Shown here one piece after another: positions 1-6,919 of a stretch of 12,174 bases of DNA; the stretch's first letter is position 1; each line of letters starts with the position of its first letter. The translations under genes were made by a program, and so were the position numbers. This DNA is from Actinomycetes bacterium (GTDB taxonomy: Bacteria > Actinomycetota > Actinomycetes > Streptosporangiales > Streptosporangiaceae): contig JAOPYP010000513.1 in NCBI GenBank assembly GCA_025964635.1, positions 1 to 12,174 of the forward strand, given 5' to 3'. Under the pieces are notes generated by a model. It did not search any database, had not been told where the DNA came from, and saw nothing but the letters and a program-made list of their open reading frames with translations.

Positions 1-5
1 TGCGG

Positions 6-302
6 ATGGCTGACCACCCAGGGGTGATTTTCAAAGACGGTCCGTCCGGCCGCCGGGCTGCCCTCGCCTACGGGCCAGACATCTGGGAAATCATTAAGTT
101 CCTGCGTGAAGTCGACGAGCGCGGCCCAGCCGCGCTGGACGCTGCAGCCGAGGTGTTTGCCGCCGACGCCAGCCGGATCGCCACAGCCGTCAGCTACTAC
201 GGGGACTTCCAGGACGAGATCGATGCCGAGATCAGCGACGCTGATGAGGCATCGGCCCGCGCCGAGGAAGCATGGCAGGTACAACGGCAGCTCATCGCAT
301 GA
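6..302 (+). CDS. Small helical protein, probable antitoxin partner of the DUF5615 gene
   Basis: This is a 98-residue soluble acidic protein. It opens with an HPGVIFKDGPSGRRAAL stretch, has a central helical part, and ends in an acidic, Ala-rich helix (about residues 70-98). From memory the opening resembles actinobacterial DUF433-like antitoxins that sit before PIN-like toxins; I could not check this. Its stop codon overlaps the start of the next gene (ATGA, 299-302), which is the usual arrangement of a translationally coupled toxin-antitoxin pair and the main support for the role. The ATG at 6 is only five bases from the window edge, so no ribosome binding site can be seen and the true start could lie upstream. 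Being a real gene is likely; the antitoxin role is inferred from position and size. Confidence 0.65.
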   Translation: MADHPGVIFKDGPSGRRAALAYGPDIWEIIKFLREVDERGPAALDAAAEVFAADASRIATAVSYYGDFQDEIDAEISDADEASARAEEAWQVQRQLIA

Positions 303-688
303 GCCACCCGGCCAGCGCCCGCCTGGTGCTTGACGAGATGTTCTCCCCCGCCATCGCTGCCGCACTTCGCGACCTGGGCCAGGATGTGATCGCTGTGGCT
401 GAGCGCGGCGAACTGAGGGCAATGAGCGATGACGGCGTCTTCGCCTGGGCAACCTCTCAACGTCGCTGGCTGCTCACCGAGAACGTCAAAGACTTCCGGC
501 CCATCCTGCTACGGGCACTCCAGGCCGACACGGCCACAACGGGAATCCTCTACACCAGCAGCCGCGCTTTCCCGCGCTCAAGGAAAAACCCTGGGCCCCT
601 GATTCAGGCAATCCATGCCTGGATGCTCAATGGACCACCCGAGGCACCACTCACCGAGGACTGGCTCCTCAACCCGGCAAGTCGCTAA
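299..688 (+). CDS. DUF5615 family PIN-like protein (probable toxin)
   Basis: This 129-residue protein matches the DUF5615 (PIN-like, Mut7-C related) pattern. It has an N-terminal LVLDEMFSPAIAAALRDLGQDV segment with acidic D12-E13, a middle MSDDGVFAWA segment with D44-D45, and LLTENVKDF with D65 where the family usually reads T-x-D-x-D-F. These acidic residues are placed as in the metal-binding site of PIN-fold RNases, though E61-N62 replaces the commoner Asp. The start at 299 is chosen over an in-frame ATG at 272 because it gives the ATGA overlap with the upstream gene and because family homology begins there. Known PIN-like toxins cut RNA and are held in check by the partner protein. Whether this copy is active is not shown. 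Confidence 0.78.
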   Translation: MSHPASARLVLDEMFSPAIAAALRDLGQDVIAVAERGELRAMSDDGVFAWATSQRRWLLTENVKDFRPILLRALQADTATTGILYTSSRAFPRSRKNPGPLIQAIHAWMLNGPPEAPLTEDWLLNPASR

Positions 689-750
689 TTCTCTGGCACC
701 GTCAAAGAAACCGAGTAACCGTCGGCAACGGCCGCCGAGCGCGCGAACGC

Positions 751-1104
751 CTAGGCCTGGTCCTCGTGCAGTGCGAGTTCTTGCAGGTCCCTGAGCAGGG
801 TGACGGCCACGTCGTAGTGGGCTGGCAGCTTGGTGCTGATCAGCCTTTCGGCGTCGGCCCAGGCAGTCTCAGGGTCGTGGGCCAGTTGGTCCAGGCGCCT
901 TTGCCGGGCTGCCGCCCGTTGTTGTTCCCGGAGGGCCTGCTGGGCGGCGGCCTTGACTGCAGTTCGCTGTTCGCGCTGCAATCCGCCCCGATCCGTCCGC
1001 CATATGTCCGTAACCGCTGCTACGCAGGGGCTCGAGGCGGCACACCATGAAGCACGGCGGCACAGCAACAAGAAGGCCCGCGAGACCGGGAAAACCCAGC
1101 TCAC
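751..1104 (-). pseudogene. 3' remnant of an unidentified protein-coding gene
   Basis: A minus-strand frame stays open from 1104 to a TAG at 751-753. Only its last ~76 codons (about 981 to 751) look like protein. This part has an Ala/Arg/Gln-rich probable coiled coil (about residues 42-70 of the frame), then a well-formed segment including HDPETAWADAERLI and YDVAVTLLRDLQEL, with G/C in most third positions. The first ~41 codons are rich in Cys and Trp and look non-coding. From memory the tail resembles C-termini of uncharacterised actinobacterial proteins, but I cannot name the family. The only possible start near the good part is a TTG at 981-979 without a convincing ribosome binding site, so a gene that lost its 5' part is the best reading. 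A small intact gene is the alternative. Confidence 0.45.
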
Positions 1105-1120
1105 GGGCTATCTTCGCAGG

Positions 1121-1210
1121 TGGTGGCAGGTGTTGGGTCGAACCAACGTAGGCTAAGCCGACGGTTTTACAGACAGCTCCGCCGTCCCAATGGCAGGCTC
1201 CTGACCTGCG
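1121..1210 (-). pseudogene. Degenerate tRNA-Tyr(GTA)-like sequence / possible att site
   Basis: Read on the minus strand, the segment from about 1177 to 1121 has the parts of a class II tRNA-Tyr 3' half: anticodon loop CTGTAAA (1172-1166, anticodon GTA at 1170-1168), 3' anticodon stem ACCGT, a 13-base variable region containing the hairpin GGC-TTA-GCC, T-stem GTTGG/CCAAC, acceptor strand ACCTGCC, discriminator A and an encoded CCA (1123-1121). A 5' acceptor candidate, CGCAGGT at 1210-1204, pairs at six of seven positions. Three defects argue against function: the T-loop is TTCGAC (six bases, one lost), the anticodon stem GCTGT/ACCGT has a T-C mismatch, and no proper D-arm forms. It is either a decayed tRNA gene or the 3' tRNA copy left at the end of an integrated element. 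Confidence 0.62.
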
Positions 1211-1399
1211 ATTATCCGACCAATCATCTTCTGAAACGTTGCCGCCCGGGAATGCACAAGATCCAGCCGTCTGCCGGCCGGCAGGCCATACCACGGTGGT
1301 GGCGGGGCGCTGCGGCCGATGGCCGGGGCGGACCCGATAGGCGCCAGATACTGTCACACTTTAGAAAACGCTCGGAGCGGCCATTCTGGCTCCTATCCC

Positions 1400-1405
1400 G
1401 AGAGG
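1400..1405 (+). promoter_or_regulatory. Ribosome binding site of the amine oxidase gene
   Basis: GAGAGG lies ten bases before the ATG at 1416 and supports that start. No clear -10/-35 pair is seen upstream. Confidence 0.5.
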
Positions 1406-1415
1406 ATCCCTGGCC

Positions 1416-3362
1416 ATGATCGACGATCCCGCACCGCCACTGACGGACCGGCACCCGCTCCGCCCGCTCGAAGCGGGAGAGATCGAGAGGGCGTCCGCGC
1501 TGGTGCGCAGTGCCCCCCAGTTCGAGCGGCCGACCCGCTTCGTGTATGTCTCGCTCGCCGAGCCACCCAAGGCCGAGGTGCTGGCCACCGGCGGTGAGCC
1601 GCGGGCCGCCCGGCTCGTCAAGGCCGTGCTGCGCAGCCCATTGCGGCGGGCCACCTATGAGGTCGTCGTCTCCCTCGACGACGATGCGGTCATTTCGTGG
1701 CTGCACCTCACCGGCGCGCAGCCATCGCTAACGCCGGATGAGTTGCTCACGGCGGAGGCCGCGGTCCGGGCCGACCTGCGCTGGCAGGCCGCTATGCGCC
1801 GGCGGGGCGTCTCGGACATGAGCCTGGCGATGATTGATCCGTGGCCACTCGGCCACTGGGGGGCCGGCGATGACCCGGATCGCGGGCGCTTCGTCAGGCC
1901 GCTCACCTGGGTTCGCTCGCATCCGGCCGATAACGGCTACGCACGGCCGGTCGAGGGGCTCATCACCCGGGTCGACCTGGATACCCTTCAGGTCGTGGAG
2001 GTCACAGACCTCGACGACGTGCCGGTCCCGCCCCGCCCGGCTAACTACTCGGCCGCGGCACTGCGCGACCCCGCCAACGTGCCGCACTTCCCGGACGGCC
2101 CGCGGTCGGGCCTGCAGCCGCTCGATATCGTCCAGCCCGGTGGCCCGAGCTTCGAGCTCGACGGTCACTACCTCCGCTGGCAGAAGTGGGAGCTGCGCAT
2201 CGGCTTCACCGCCCGGGAAGGCCTGGTCCTGCACCAGATCGGCTACCGGGACGGTGACCGGCTGCGCCCGGTGATCTACCGCGCTTCGCTGTCGGAAATG
2301 TTCGTGCCCTACGGTGACCCGGCGGCAACCCACGCCCGCAAGATGGTGCTCGACGAGGGCGAACTCGGCATCGGGCTGCTCACCAACAGTCTCGAACTCG
2401 GCTGCGATTGCCTGGGCGAGATCGTTTACCTCGACGGAATCGTCAACAGCGAGGATGGCTCGGCGCGGTGCATACCTAACGCCATCTGCCTCCACGAGGA
2501 AGACACCGGCATTCTTTGGAAGCACACCGACTTCCGGACCGGGTACGCCGAGGTCCGCCGGTCCCGGCGGATGGTGATCTCGTCGATCGTGACCGTCGGG
2601 AACTACGAGTACGCCTTCTACTGGTACCTCTACCAGGACGGCTCCCTCCAGTTCGAGGTGAAGCTGACCGGCGTGATCTCCAACGGTGCCTGCCGCCCCG
2701 GTGAGACGCCAGCCCATGGGACCCTGGTCGCCCCAGGTGTCTACGGACCCAATCACCAGCATTTTTTCAACGTGCGCCTTGATATGACGGTGGACGGCTG
2801 CGAGAACCGCCTGGTAGAGGTCAACCCGGCCCGGATGCCCGTCGGCCCGGCCAACCCGGCCGGCACCGCGTGGACCGCGCCCGAGACGCTCCTGGGCCGC
2901 GAATCGCAGGCGCAGCGCCAGGTCGACCCGCTCGGCGGCCGCTACTGGAAGATCGTCAACACGTCGTCGGCCAATCAGCTGGGCCAGCCCGTCGCTTACA
3001 AGCTCATGCCCGGCGACAACGTCCGGCCGCTGCTCGATCCAGCCTCGCCGGTCCTGCGCCGGGCCGGATTCATCACCCGCCACCTCTGGGCCACCCGCTA
3101 TGATCCCGGCCAGCTGTTCGCGACCGGCGATTACCCCTACCAGTCTCCCGGAGGCGACGGACTGCCGTCCTACGTGGCCGCCGACCGCGATCTGGTCGAC
3201 GCCGACATCGTCCTCTGGTACACGTTCGGCCTCACCCATGTCGTGCGCCCCGAGGACTGGCCGGTCATGCCCGTCACGCCGATCGGCTTCCGCCTCGTTC
3301 CGGCCGGCTTCTTCGACGCGAACCCCGGTCTGGACGTGCCCGGAACCTCTTCCTGCCACTAG
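1416..3362 (+). CDS. Copper amine oxidase (primary-amine oxidase)
   Basis: This 648-residue protein has the usual length for bacterial copper amine oxidases such as the Arthrobacter globiformis enzyme. It oxidises primary amines to aldehyde, ammonia and hydrogen peroxide. The topaquinone precursor is Y397 in the VGNYEY motif. The catalytic base is D313, 84 residues before it, in VLDEGELGIG. The copper ligands are H447 and H449 (PNHQHFF) and H608 (FGLTHVVRPED). C332 and C358 are spaced like the family's conserved disulfide. Residues 1-~215 form the N-terminal small domains and the rest is the large beta-sandwich catalytic domain. No signal peptide is visible, so it is probably cytoplasmic. The substrate cannot be told from sequence. 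It stands alone, 237 bases before the next gene, and all key residues are intact. Confidence 0.95.
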   Translation: MIDDPAPPLTDRHPLRPLEAGEIERASALVRSAPQFERPTRFVYVSLAEPPKAEVLATGGEPRAARLVKAVLRSPLRRATYEVVVSLDDDAVISWLHLTGAQPSLTPDELLTAEAAVRADLRWQAAMRRRGVSDMSLAMIDPWPLGHWGAGDDPDRGRFVRPLTWVRSHPADNGYARPVEGLITRVDLDTLQVVEVTDLDDVPVPPRPANYSAAALRDPANVPHFPDGPRSGLQPLDIVQPGGPSFELDGHYLRWQKWELRIGFTAREGLVLHQIGYRDGDRLRPVIYRASLSEMFVPYGDPAATHARKMVLDEGELGIGLLTNSLELGCDCLGEIVYLDGIVNSEDGSARCIPNAICLHEEDTGILWKHTDFRTGYAEVRRSRRMVISSIVTVGNYEYAFYWYLYQDGSLQFEVKLTGVISNGACRPGETPAHGTLVAPGVYGPNHQHFFNVRLDMTVDGCENRLVEVNPARMPVGPANPAGTAWTAPETLLGRESQAQRQVDPLGGRYWKIVNTSSANQLGQPVAYKLMPGDNVRPLLDPASPVLRRAGFITRHLWATRYDPGQLFATGDYPYQSPGGDGLPSYVAADRDLVDADIVLWYTFGLTHVVRPEDWPVMPVTPIGFRLVPAGFFDANPGLDVPGTSSCH

Positions 3363-3507
3363 ACCGGACTGTCCGCCGCACTCGAAGTTCGCGGGAACCT
3401 GGCCCAGTCGAGCATAACGGTCCGGCATAACAGCCCGCCAATCCCCGGAATCTCGATGATAATGGCCGCAGGCTGGCGCGATGACGGAAGATTCTGGCTG
3501 GGCGGGC

Positions 3508-3520
3508 GGTATATTAAATG
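3508..3520 (+). promoter_or_regulatory. Possible -10 region before the NB-ARC/TPR gene
   Basis: A short AT-rich patch with TATATT at 3510-3515 stands out in the otherwise GC-rich 3363-3599 spacer, about 85 bases before the GTG at 3600. No good -35 hexamer is found 16-18 bases upstream, so this is a weak call. The rest of the spacer shows nothing clear. Confidence 0.25.
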
Positions 3521-3599
3521 GTCGTTTTAGGCAGCTCAGAGTGCCACACGGAATGCACTCCCCTGGGCGGCCGATGGATGCACGCCGCGGGTAGCGGAC

Positions 3600-5912
3600 G
3601 TGGATAGCAGAATTCCGGCCGGAGGGCCGGCCGGGTCGCGGGGCAGGCAGGTTGCGTGGCCGACCCGGTCAGGCCCGGTGCCGCCGCTTGCCGAGGGATT
3701 CTGTGCCAGGCTGGAGTCCGCGCCCGGCCTTGCGGCGATGCTGGTTCCGGGTGTTACCGCGGCGTTAGTGCCTGGCCTGGTGGCTGCGGAGGCGTCGCGG
3801 GACTGGCTGAGGCCGTGCGGCAAGACTCAGCTCGCGGTGTCTTTCGCAGAGTCGCTGTGGCATTCCCACGAGGTGGACTTGCTGGTCTGGCTCGCGGCCA
3901 CGAGCCGGTCGTCGGTGCTGTCCGGCTATGTGGAGGCGGCGGTGACGGCGATGGGAACCGATGCTGGGGGTGACGCCGAGTCGGTTGCTGCGCGCTTCCT
4001 CAGCTGGCTCGGCCAGACCCGCCGACCGTGGCTGGTGGTGCTCGACGATCTGTCCCATGAGGCGGATCTCGAAGGACTCTGGCCGGACGGGCCGGCGGGC
4101 CGGGTCCTGATCACCACGAATTCCGCGGCTCTTTCCGGCAAGCACCGGGCGCTGGTCGTCCCGGTCGGGGGTTTCAGTGCTCGCGAGGCCCTGAGCTACC
4201 TGATGGGCCGTCTCACCGCGGACCCGGACAAGCGCATCGGGGCGATAGACCTCGCCAGGGATCTTGGTGGCGAACCGCTGGCGCTCGCTCAGGCCAGCGC
4301 CGTGATCGCGAGCGGGGCGCTGTCTTGCCGCGATTACCGGGTCTATTTTGGGCGCAGGCGGGAGGAACTGGAGGCGGCTGGCAGCGCGCCGGCGGCCGCC
4401 GAAGTCACCTGGACGTTTTCTGCCGAGCAGGCTGAGCGGCTGTCGCCGGGCGGAACCACCCAGTCCCTTCTGGCACTGGTCGCACTGCTAGACGGCGACC
4501 GGATTCCCGGTGAGCTCTTCACTACGTCGGCTGCGTGTAAATACCTAGCGGGGGACGGCGTCCAGAGCCCGGCGGACCGGGAGCATGCCCGGGGCGCGCT
4601 ACTCACCCTGGAACGGACGGGTTTGCTGGCCATCGACCGGGCGCGCATGCCGCCAACGGTCCGGATGAACTCGGTGATTCAGGCGGCCGTCCGGTCGGCG
4701 ATGCCAGACGGGACGCTAGACCGGACGGCGAGGGCGGCAGCGGACGCGCTGCTTGAAGTGTGGTCCGAGGATGCTCTGGAGCCGTGGCTTGCTGAGGACC
4801 TGCGGTCATGCGCGGCAAGCCTGGAGCAAGCCACTGGAGATGTGCTGTGGGCGGGTGGCTGCCATCCGCTGCTGATGCGGGCCGGGCGGAGCCTGGTCAG
4901 CGCGCGCTTGACCGGCCCGGCCGTCGCCCACTGGAAGGAGCTTGCCGCGGTCAGCGACCGGGTTCTCGGGCGAGGCCACGCGGACACCCTGGTGGCCTTC
5001 CAGCAGCTGGCCGACGCGTACCTGACGGCCGGGCGGGCGACGGAGGCCGTTTTGTGGTTTCAGTGGGTTCTGGCTGACCGGGCCCGCACGCTCGGACCGG
5101 ATCATCCCAGCACCATCACGGCCCGGCGTAATCTCGGGCGTGCCTCAGCGGCGGCGAACCAGCCCCGCGAAGCGGTTACGATCCTGGATGGCGTGGTCGG
5201 CGACTGCGAACGCGTCCACGGGACGGACCACCCCGACACGCTCGACGCCCGGGATGAACTCGCCGCCGCGTATCGCGCTGCAGGGCAGTTCGCGGACACG
5301 ATCAGGTTGAGCCGGCGCACGCTGGCTGACCGCGAGCGCCTTCAGGGACCCCAGCATCCCGACACCATGACCACCCGGCAGCGGCTGGCCGACGCCTACC
5401 TGGCCGAGGCCCGGCTCAAGGACGCCCTTTCCCACTACAAGCGGATCCTAGCCGACCGGGAACGCATCCTTGGCCCCGACCATCCCGACACCCTGGGCAC
5501 AGTCAGCGCCCTCGCCTCCGCCTACCACCTGGCGCGGCGACTCAAGGACGCCCTCCCGCTCTACGAGCGGGCGCTCCGTGACCGGGAGCGCGCCCAGGGG
5601 CCGGACCATCCGGACACCCTCGGCGCGCGCGGCAACCTAGCCTCCGCCTACCACTCGGCGGGCCGGCTGGCCAGCGCGCTGGAACTCTACGAACAGAGCC
5701 GCGCAGACTGCCAGCGGGTTCTGGGAGCCCGCCACCCGGACACCCTCGCCGCACGCGCCAACCTGGCGCATGCGTACTACGACCTAGGCCGCCTGACCGA
5801 GGCGGTCACGCTACTCCAGGACACCCTCGCGGCCTGTGAACGGTTCCTGGCACCGGCCGATCCGCTGACGGCAGCCGTGCGGGAGAGCCTCGACGCCGTC
5901 AGCCGGGGATGA
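3600..5912 (+). CDS. STAND-family NB-ARC ATPase with C-terminal TPR repeats
   Basis: This is a 770-residue protein in two parts. Residues ~65-360 form an NB-ARC-type nucleotide-binding module: Walker A PCGKT (72-76), Walker B WLVVLDD (144-150), an ITTN sensor-like motif (171-174), and a GEPLALA motif (224-230) matching the GxPLA signature, followed by a winged-helix-like stretch. Residues 456-749 are seven TPR units of exactly 42 residues, each carrying a GxxHPDTL-type turn, with an eighth partial unit after them. The first Gly of GxxxxGKT is W69, so the P-loop is non-standard. STAND proteins of this shape are signal-sensing switches; the TPR end is the likely ligand or partner sensor. No N-terminal effector domain is evident. 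The GTG start is the furthest upstream in frame and has a weak ribosome binding site; GTG at 3678 is an alternative. Confidence 0.88.
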   Translation: MDSRIPAGGPAGSRGRQVAWPTRSGPVPPLAEGFCARLESAPGLAAMLVPGVTAALVPGLVAAEASRDWLRPCGKTQLAVSFAESLWHSHEVDLLVWLAATSRSSVLSGYVEAAVTAMGTDAGGDAESVAARFLSWLGQTRRPWLVVLDDLSHEADLEGLWPDGPAGRVLITTNSAALSGKHRALVVPVGGFSAREALSYLMGRLTADPDKRIGAIDLARDLGGEPLALAQASAVIASGALSCRDYRVYFGRRREELEAAGSAPAAAEVTWTFSAEQAERLSPGGTTQSLLALVALLDGDRIPGELFTTSAACKYLAGDGVQSPADREHARGALLTLERTGLLAIDRARMPPTVRMNSVIQAAVRSAMPDGTLDRTARAAADALLEVWSEDALEPWLAEDLRSCAASLEQATGDVLWAGGCHPLLMRAGRSLVSARLTGPAVAHWKELAAVSDRVLGRGHADTLVAFQQLADAYLTAGRATEAVLWFQWVLADRARTLGPDHPSTITARRNLGRASAAANQPREAVTILDGVVGDCERVHGTDHPDTLDARDELAAAYRAAGQFADTIRLSRRTLADRERLQGPQHPDTMTTRQRLADAYLAEARLKDALSHYKRILADRERILGPDHPDTLGTVSALASAYHLARRLKDALPLYERALRDRERAQGPDHPDTLGARGNLASAYHSAGRLASALELYEQSRADCQRVLGARHPDTLAARANLAHAYYDLGRLTEAVTLLQDTLAACERFLAPADPLTAAVRESLDAVSRG
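4965..5846 (+). repeat. Seven tandem 126-bp (42-residue) TPR units
   Basis: Inside the NB-ARC/TPR gene, codons 456-749 fall into seven units of exactly 126 bp. The turn histidines are H460, H502, H544, H586, H628, H670 and H712. Most units read L/Q-G-x-x-HPDTL, then a helix ending ADAY or ASAY, then a second helix ending DRER or a close variant. A partial eighth unit (D754 in the His position) follows. Confidence 0.85.
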
Positions 5913-5922
5913 CTCGCGCTGC

Positions 5923-5950
5923 CCAGGCGCCGTCTTGCCAGGGCGCCCGG
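5923..5950. terminator. Possible bidirectional terminator between convergent genes
   Basis: GGCGCC at 5926-5931 can pair with GGCGCC at 5942-5947 over a ten-base loop, and two further C-G pairs form beyond an A-C mismatch. It lies in the 47-base gap between two genes that end facing each other, where a shared terminator is expected. There is no T-tract, as is common in high-GC actinobacteria. Confidence 0.35.
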
Positions 5951-5959
5951 CTGGCCTTC

Positions 5960-6910
5960 CTATCCGGCGGGCAGCTGATAGCTCCTTATCCCCTTCCGCG
6001 CATCGAGCTCGAGTAGCGCTCCCCGCAGGACCCCGTCGCCGTACTCGCTGCCCGGGTTGATGGCAAGTGCCCGGCCCAGCCTCACCGCTCCCCTGGACTC
6101 ATGGATATGCCCGTGCAGCCCGAGCATCGGCTGGTGGCGCTCCAGCACCCGGCGCACCGCCTCAGAACCAACCGATTTCATCGCCACGGCACCGCCTTTG
6201 ACCACGGGCTTCAGGGAATCATCGAGCTCTGGTGCCAGGTCGATGGCGGTGCGGGCCGGAGGGACATGCAGGTTGAATACCGCGCGCTCAGGCCGTGGCA
6301 CCTCGGCGGCCACCTTCTCGATCCGGTGTTCCAGCTCGTCATCGTCCATCTCTCTCGGGGTGTTCCACGGGGTGCGGTTGGACCAACCGCAGGAGATCAT
6401 CGTGATGCCCTCGCCAAGCTCAATGAGCTGGCCCTCGGTCTCGGTCACGGTGGGCGACTCCCGCAGCATCTCCTGGAGTTGAGGTGGGTCATCGTTGCCG
6501 GTCATCATGTAAAGCCGGATGCCGGTTCCGGCCAGCCTCTGCTCCGCAAGATCGAGCCAGCGGGCCAGGGTCTCGCGCATCAGGGACAGGAAGACGGCAT
6601 CCACGGCGGCGGGCTGGTCCCAGGTCGCCTCGAGTTCCTCGTCGGTAGTCCGGTAGGGATAGAACCCCATGTCCCGGATCCTGGCCTCGGACTGGTGGAC
6701 GTCGGCTTCTGTCAGCACCTTCTCGCCGGTCATCTGGCGGATGAGATAGCCCCCGCCGGGGCGGGACACGACGGGAACCACCGCCTTGCCTGAGACGTCA
6801 CCACCCATGATCAGGGTGTCAGCGCCGTAGAACCGGCCCGCGTTCAGGAACTTGCGCCAGCACACCTCCGAGCCGTGAATGTCGGTGGCGAAGTAGACCT
6901 TCATGGTCAC
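5960..6910 (-). CDS. Metallophosphoesterase (Icc/YfcE-like calcineurin-type)
   Basis: This 316-residue protein carries the full calcineurin-like metallophosphoesterase motif series. Counted from the GTG start these are TDIHG (D10, H12), GGDVSG (D38), TGNDD (N139), FNLHVPP (H215) and LHGHIHESRG (H268, H270). The fourth motif reads GND rather than the usual GNH, as I recall for some Icc-related (COG2129-type) enzymes. Such enzymes are two-metal phosphodiesterases or phosphatases; the substrate is unknown. It is cytoplasmic. The start is placed at GTG 6910 because AGGAGG (6923-6918) lies seven bases upstream and GTGA overlaps the stop of the preceding nucleotidyltransferase gene. An ATG two codons later (6904) is the alternative, and the frame also extends upstream to 6976 within the neighbour. 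It is the last gene of a three-gene operon. Confidence 0.9.
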   Translation of the reverse strand: MTMKVYFATDIHGSEVCWRKFLNAGRFYGADTLIMGGDVSGKAVVPVVSRPGGGYLIRQMTGEKVLTEADVHQSEARIRDMGFYPYRTTDEELEATWDQPAAVDAVFLSLMRETLARWLDLAEQRLAGTGIRLYMMTGNDDPPQLQEMLRESPTVTETEGQLIELGEGITMISCGWSNRTPWNTPREMDDDELEHRIEKVAAEVPRPERAVFNLHVPPARTAIDLAPELDDSLKPVVKGGAVAMKSVGSEAVRRVLERHQPMLGLHGHIHESRGAVRLGRALAINPGSEYGDGVLRGALLELDARKGIRSYQLPAG

Positions 6911-6919
6911 CGGGTGACC
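6905..6919. promoter_or_regulatory. Perfect 7+1+7 palindrome over the gene junction and start codon
   Basis: GGTCACC, one G, then GGTGACC form a perfect inverted repeat. It covers the end of the phosphoesterase ribosome binding site, the spacer, the GTG start and the TGA stop of the upstream gene. In mRNA it could fold as a six-pair stem with a three-base loop that hides the GTG until ribosomes finishing the upstream gene open it. A protein operator or chance are alternatives. Confidence 0.4.

Noticed and set aside
869..1357. 162-codon minus-strand frame
   Set aside because: It reads straight through the tRNA-like remnant (giving AYVGSTQHLPPP), has biased composition and no start signal.
1728..3428. 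566-codon open frame on the minus strand
   Set aside because: It lies wholly opposite the copper amine oxidase gene, whose motifs are all intact. Long antisense frames are common in GC-rich genes, and the product (V/G/D/R-rich, no motifs) looks like a shadow.
3600..3800. Possible N-terminal effector domain (protease, TIR or nuclease) on the STAND protein
   Set aside because: Only ~65 residues precede the nucleotide-binding module, they are Gly/Pro/Ala-rich, and no catalytic motif is seen. The upstream frame has no earlier start codon.
6101..6793. 230-codon plus-strand frame
   Set aside because: It is opposite the metallophosphoesterase gene, has no ribosome binding site or recognisable motif, and the minus-strand product carries the full family motif set.
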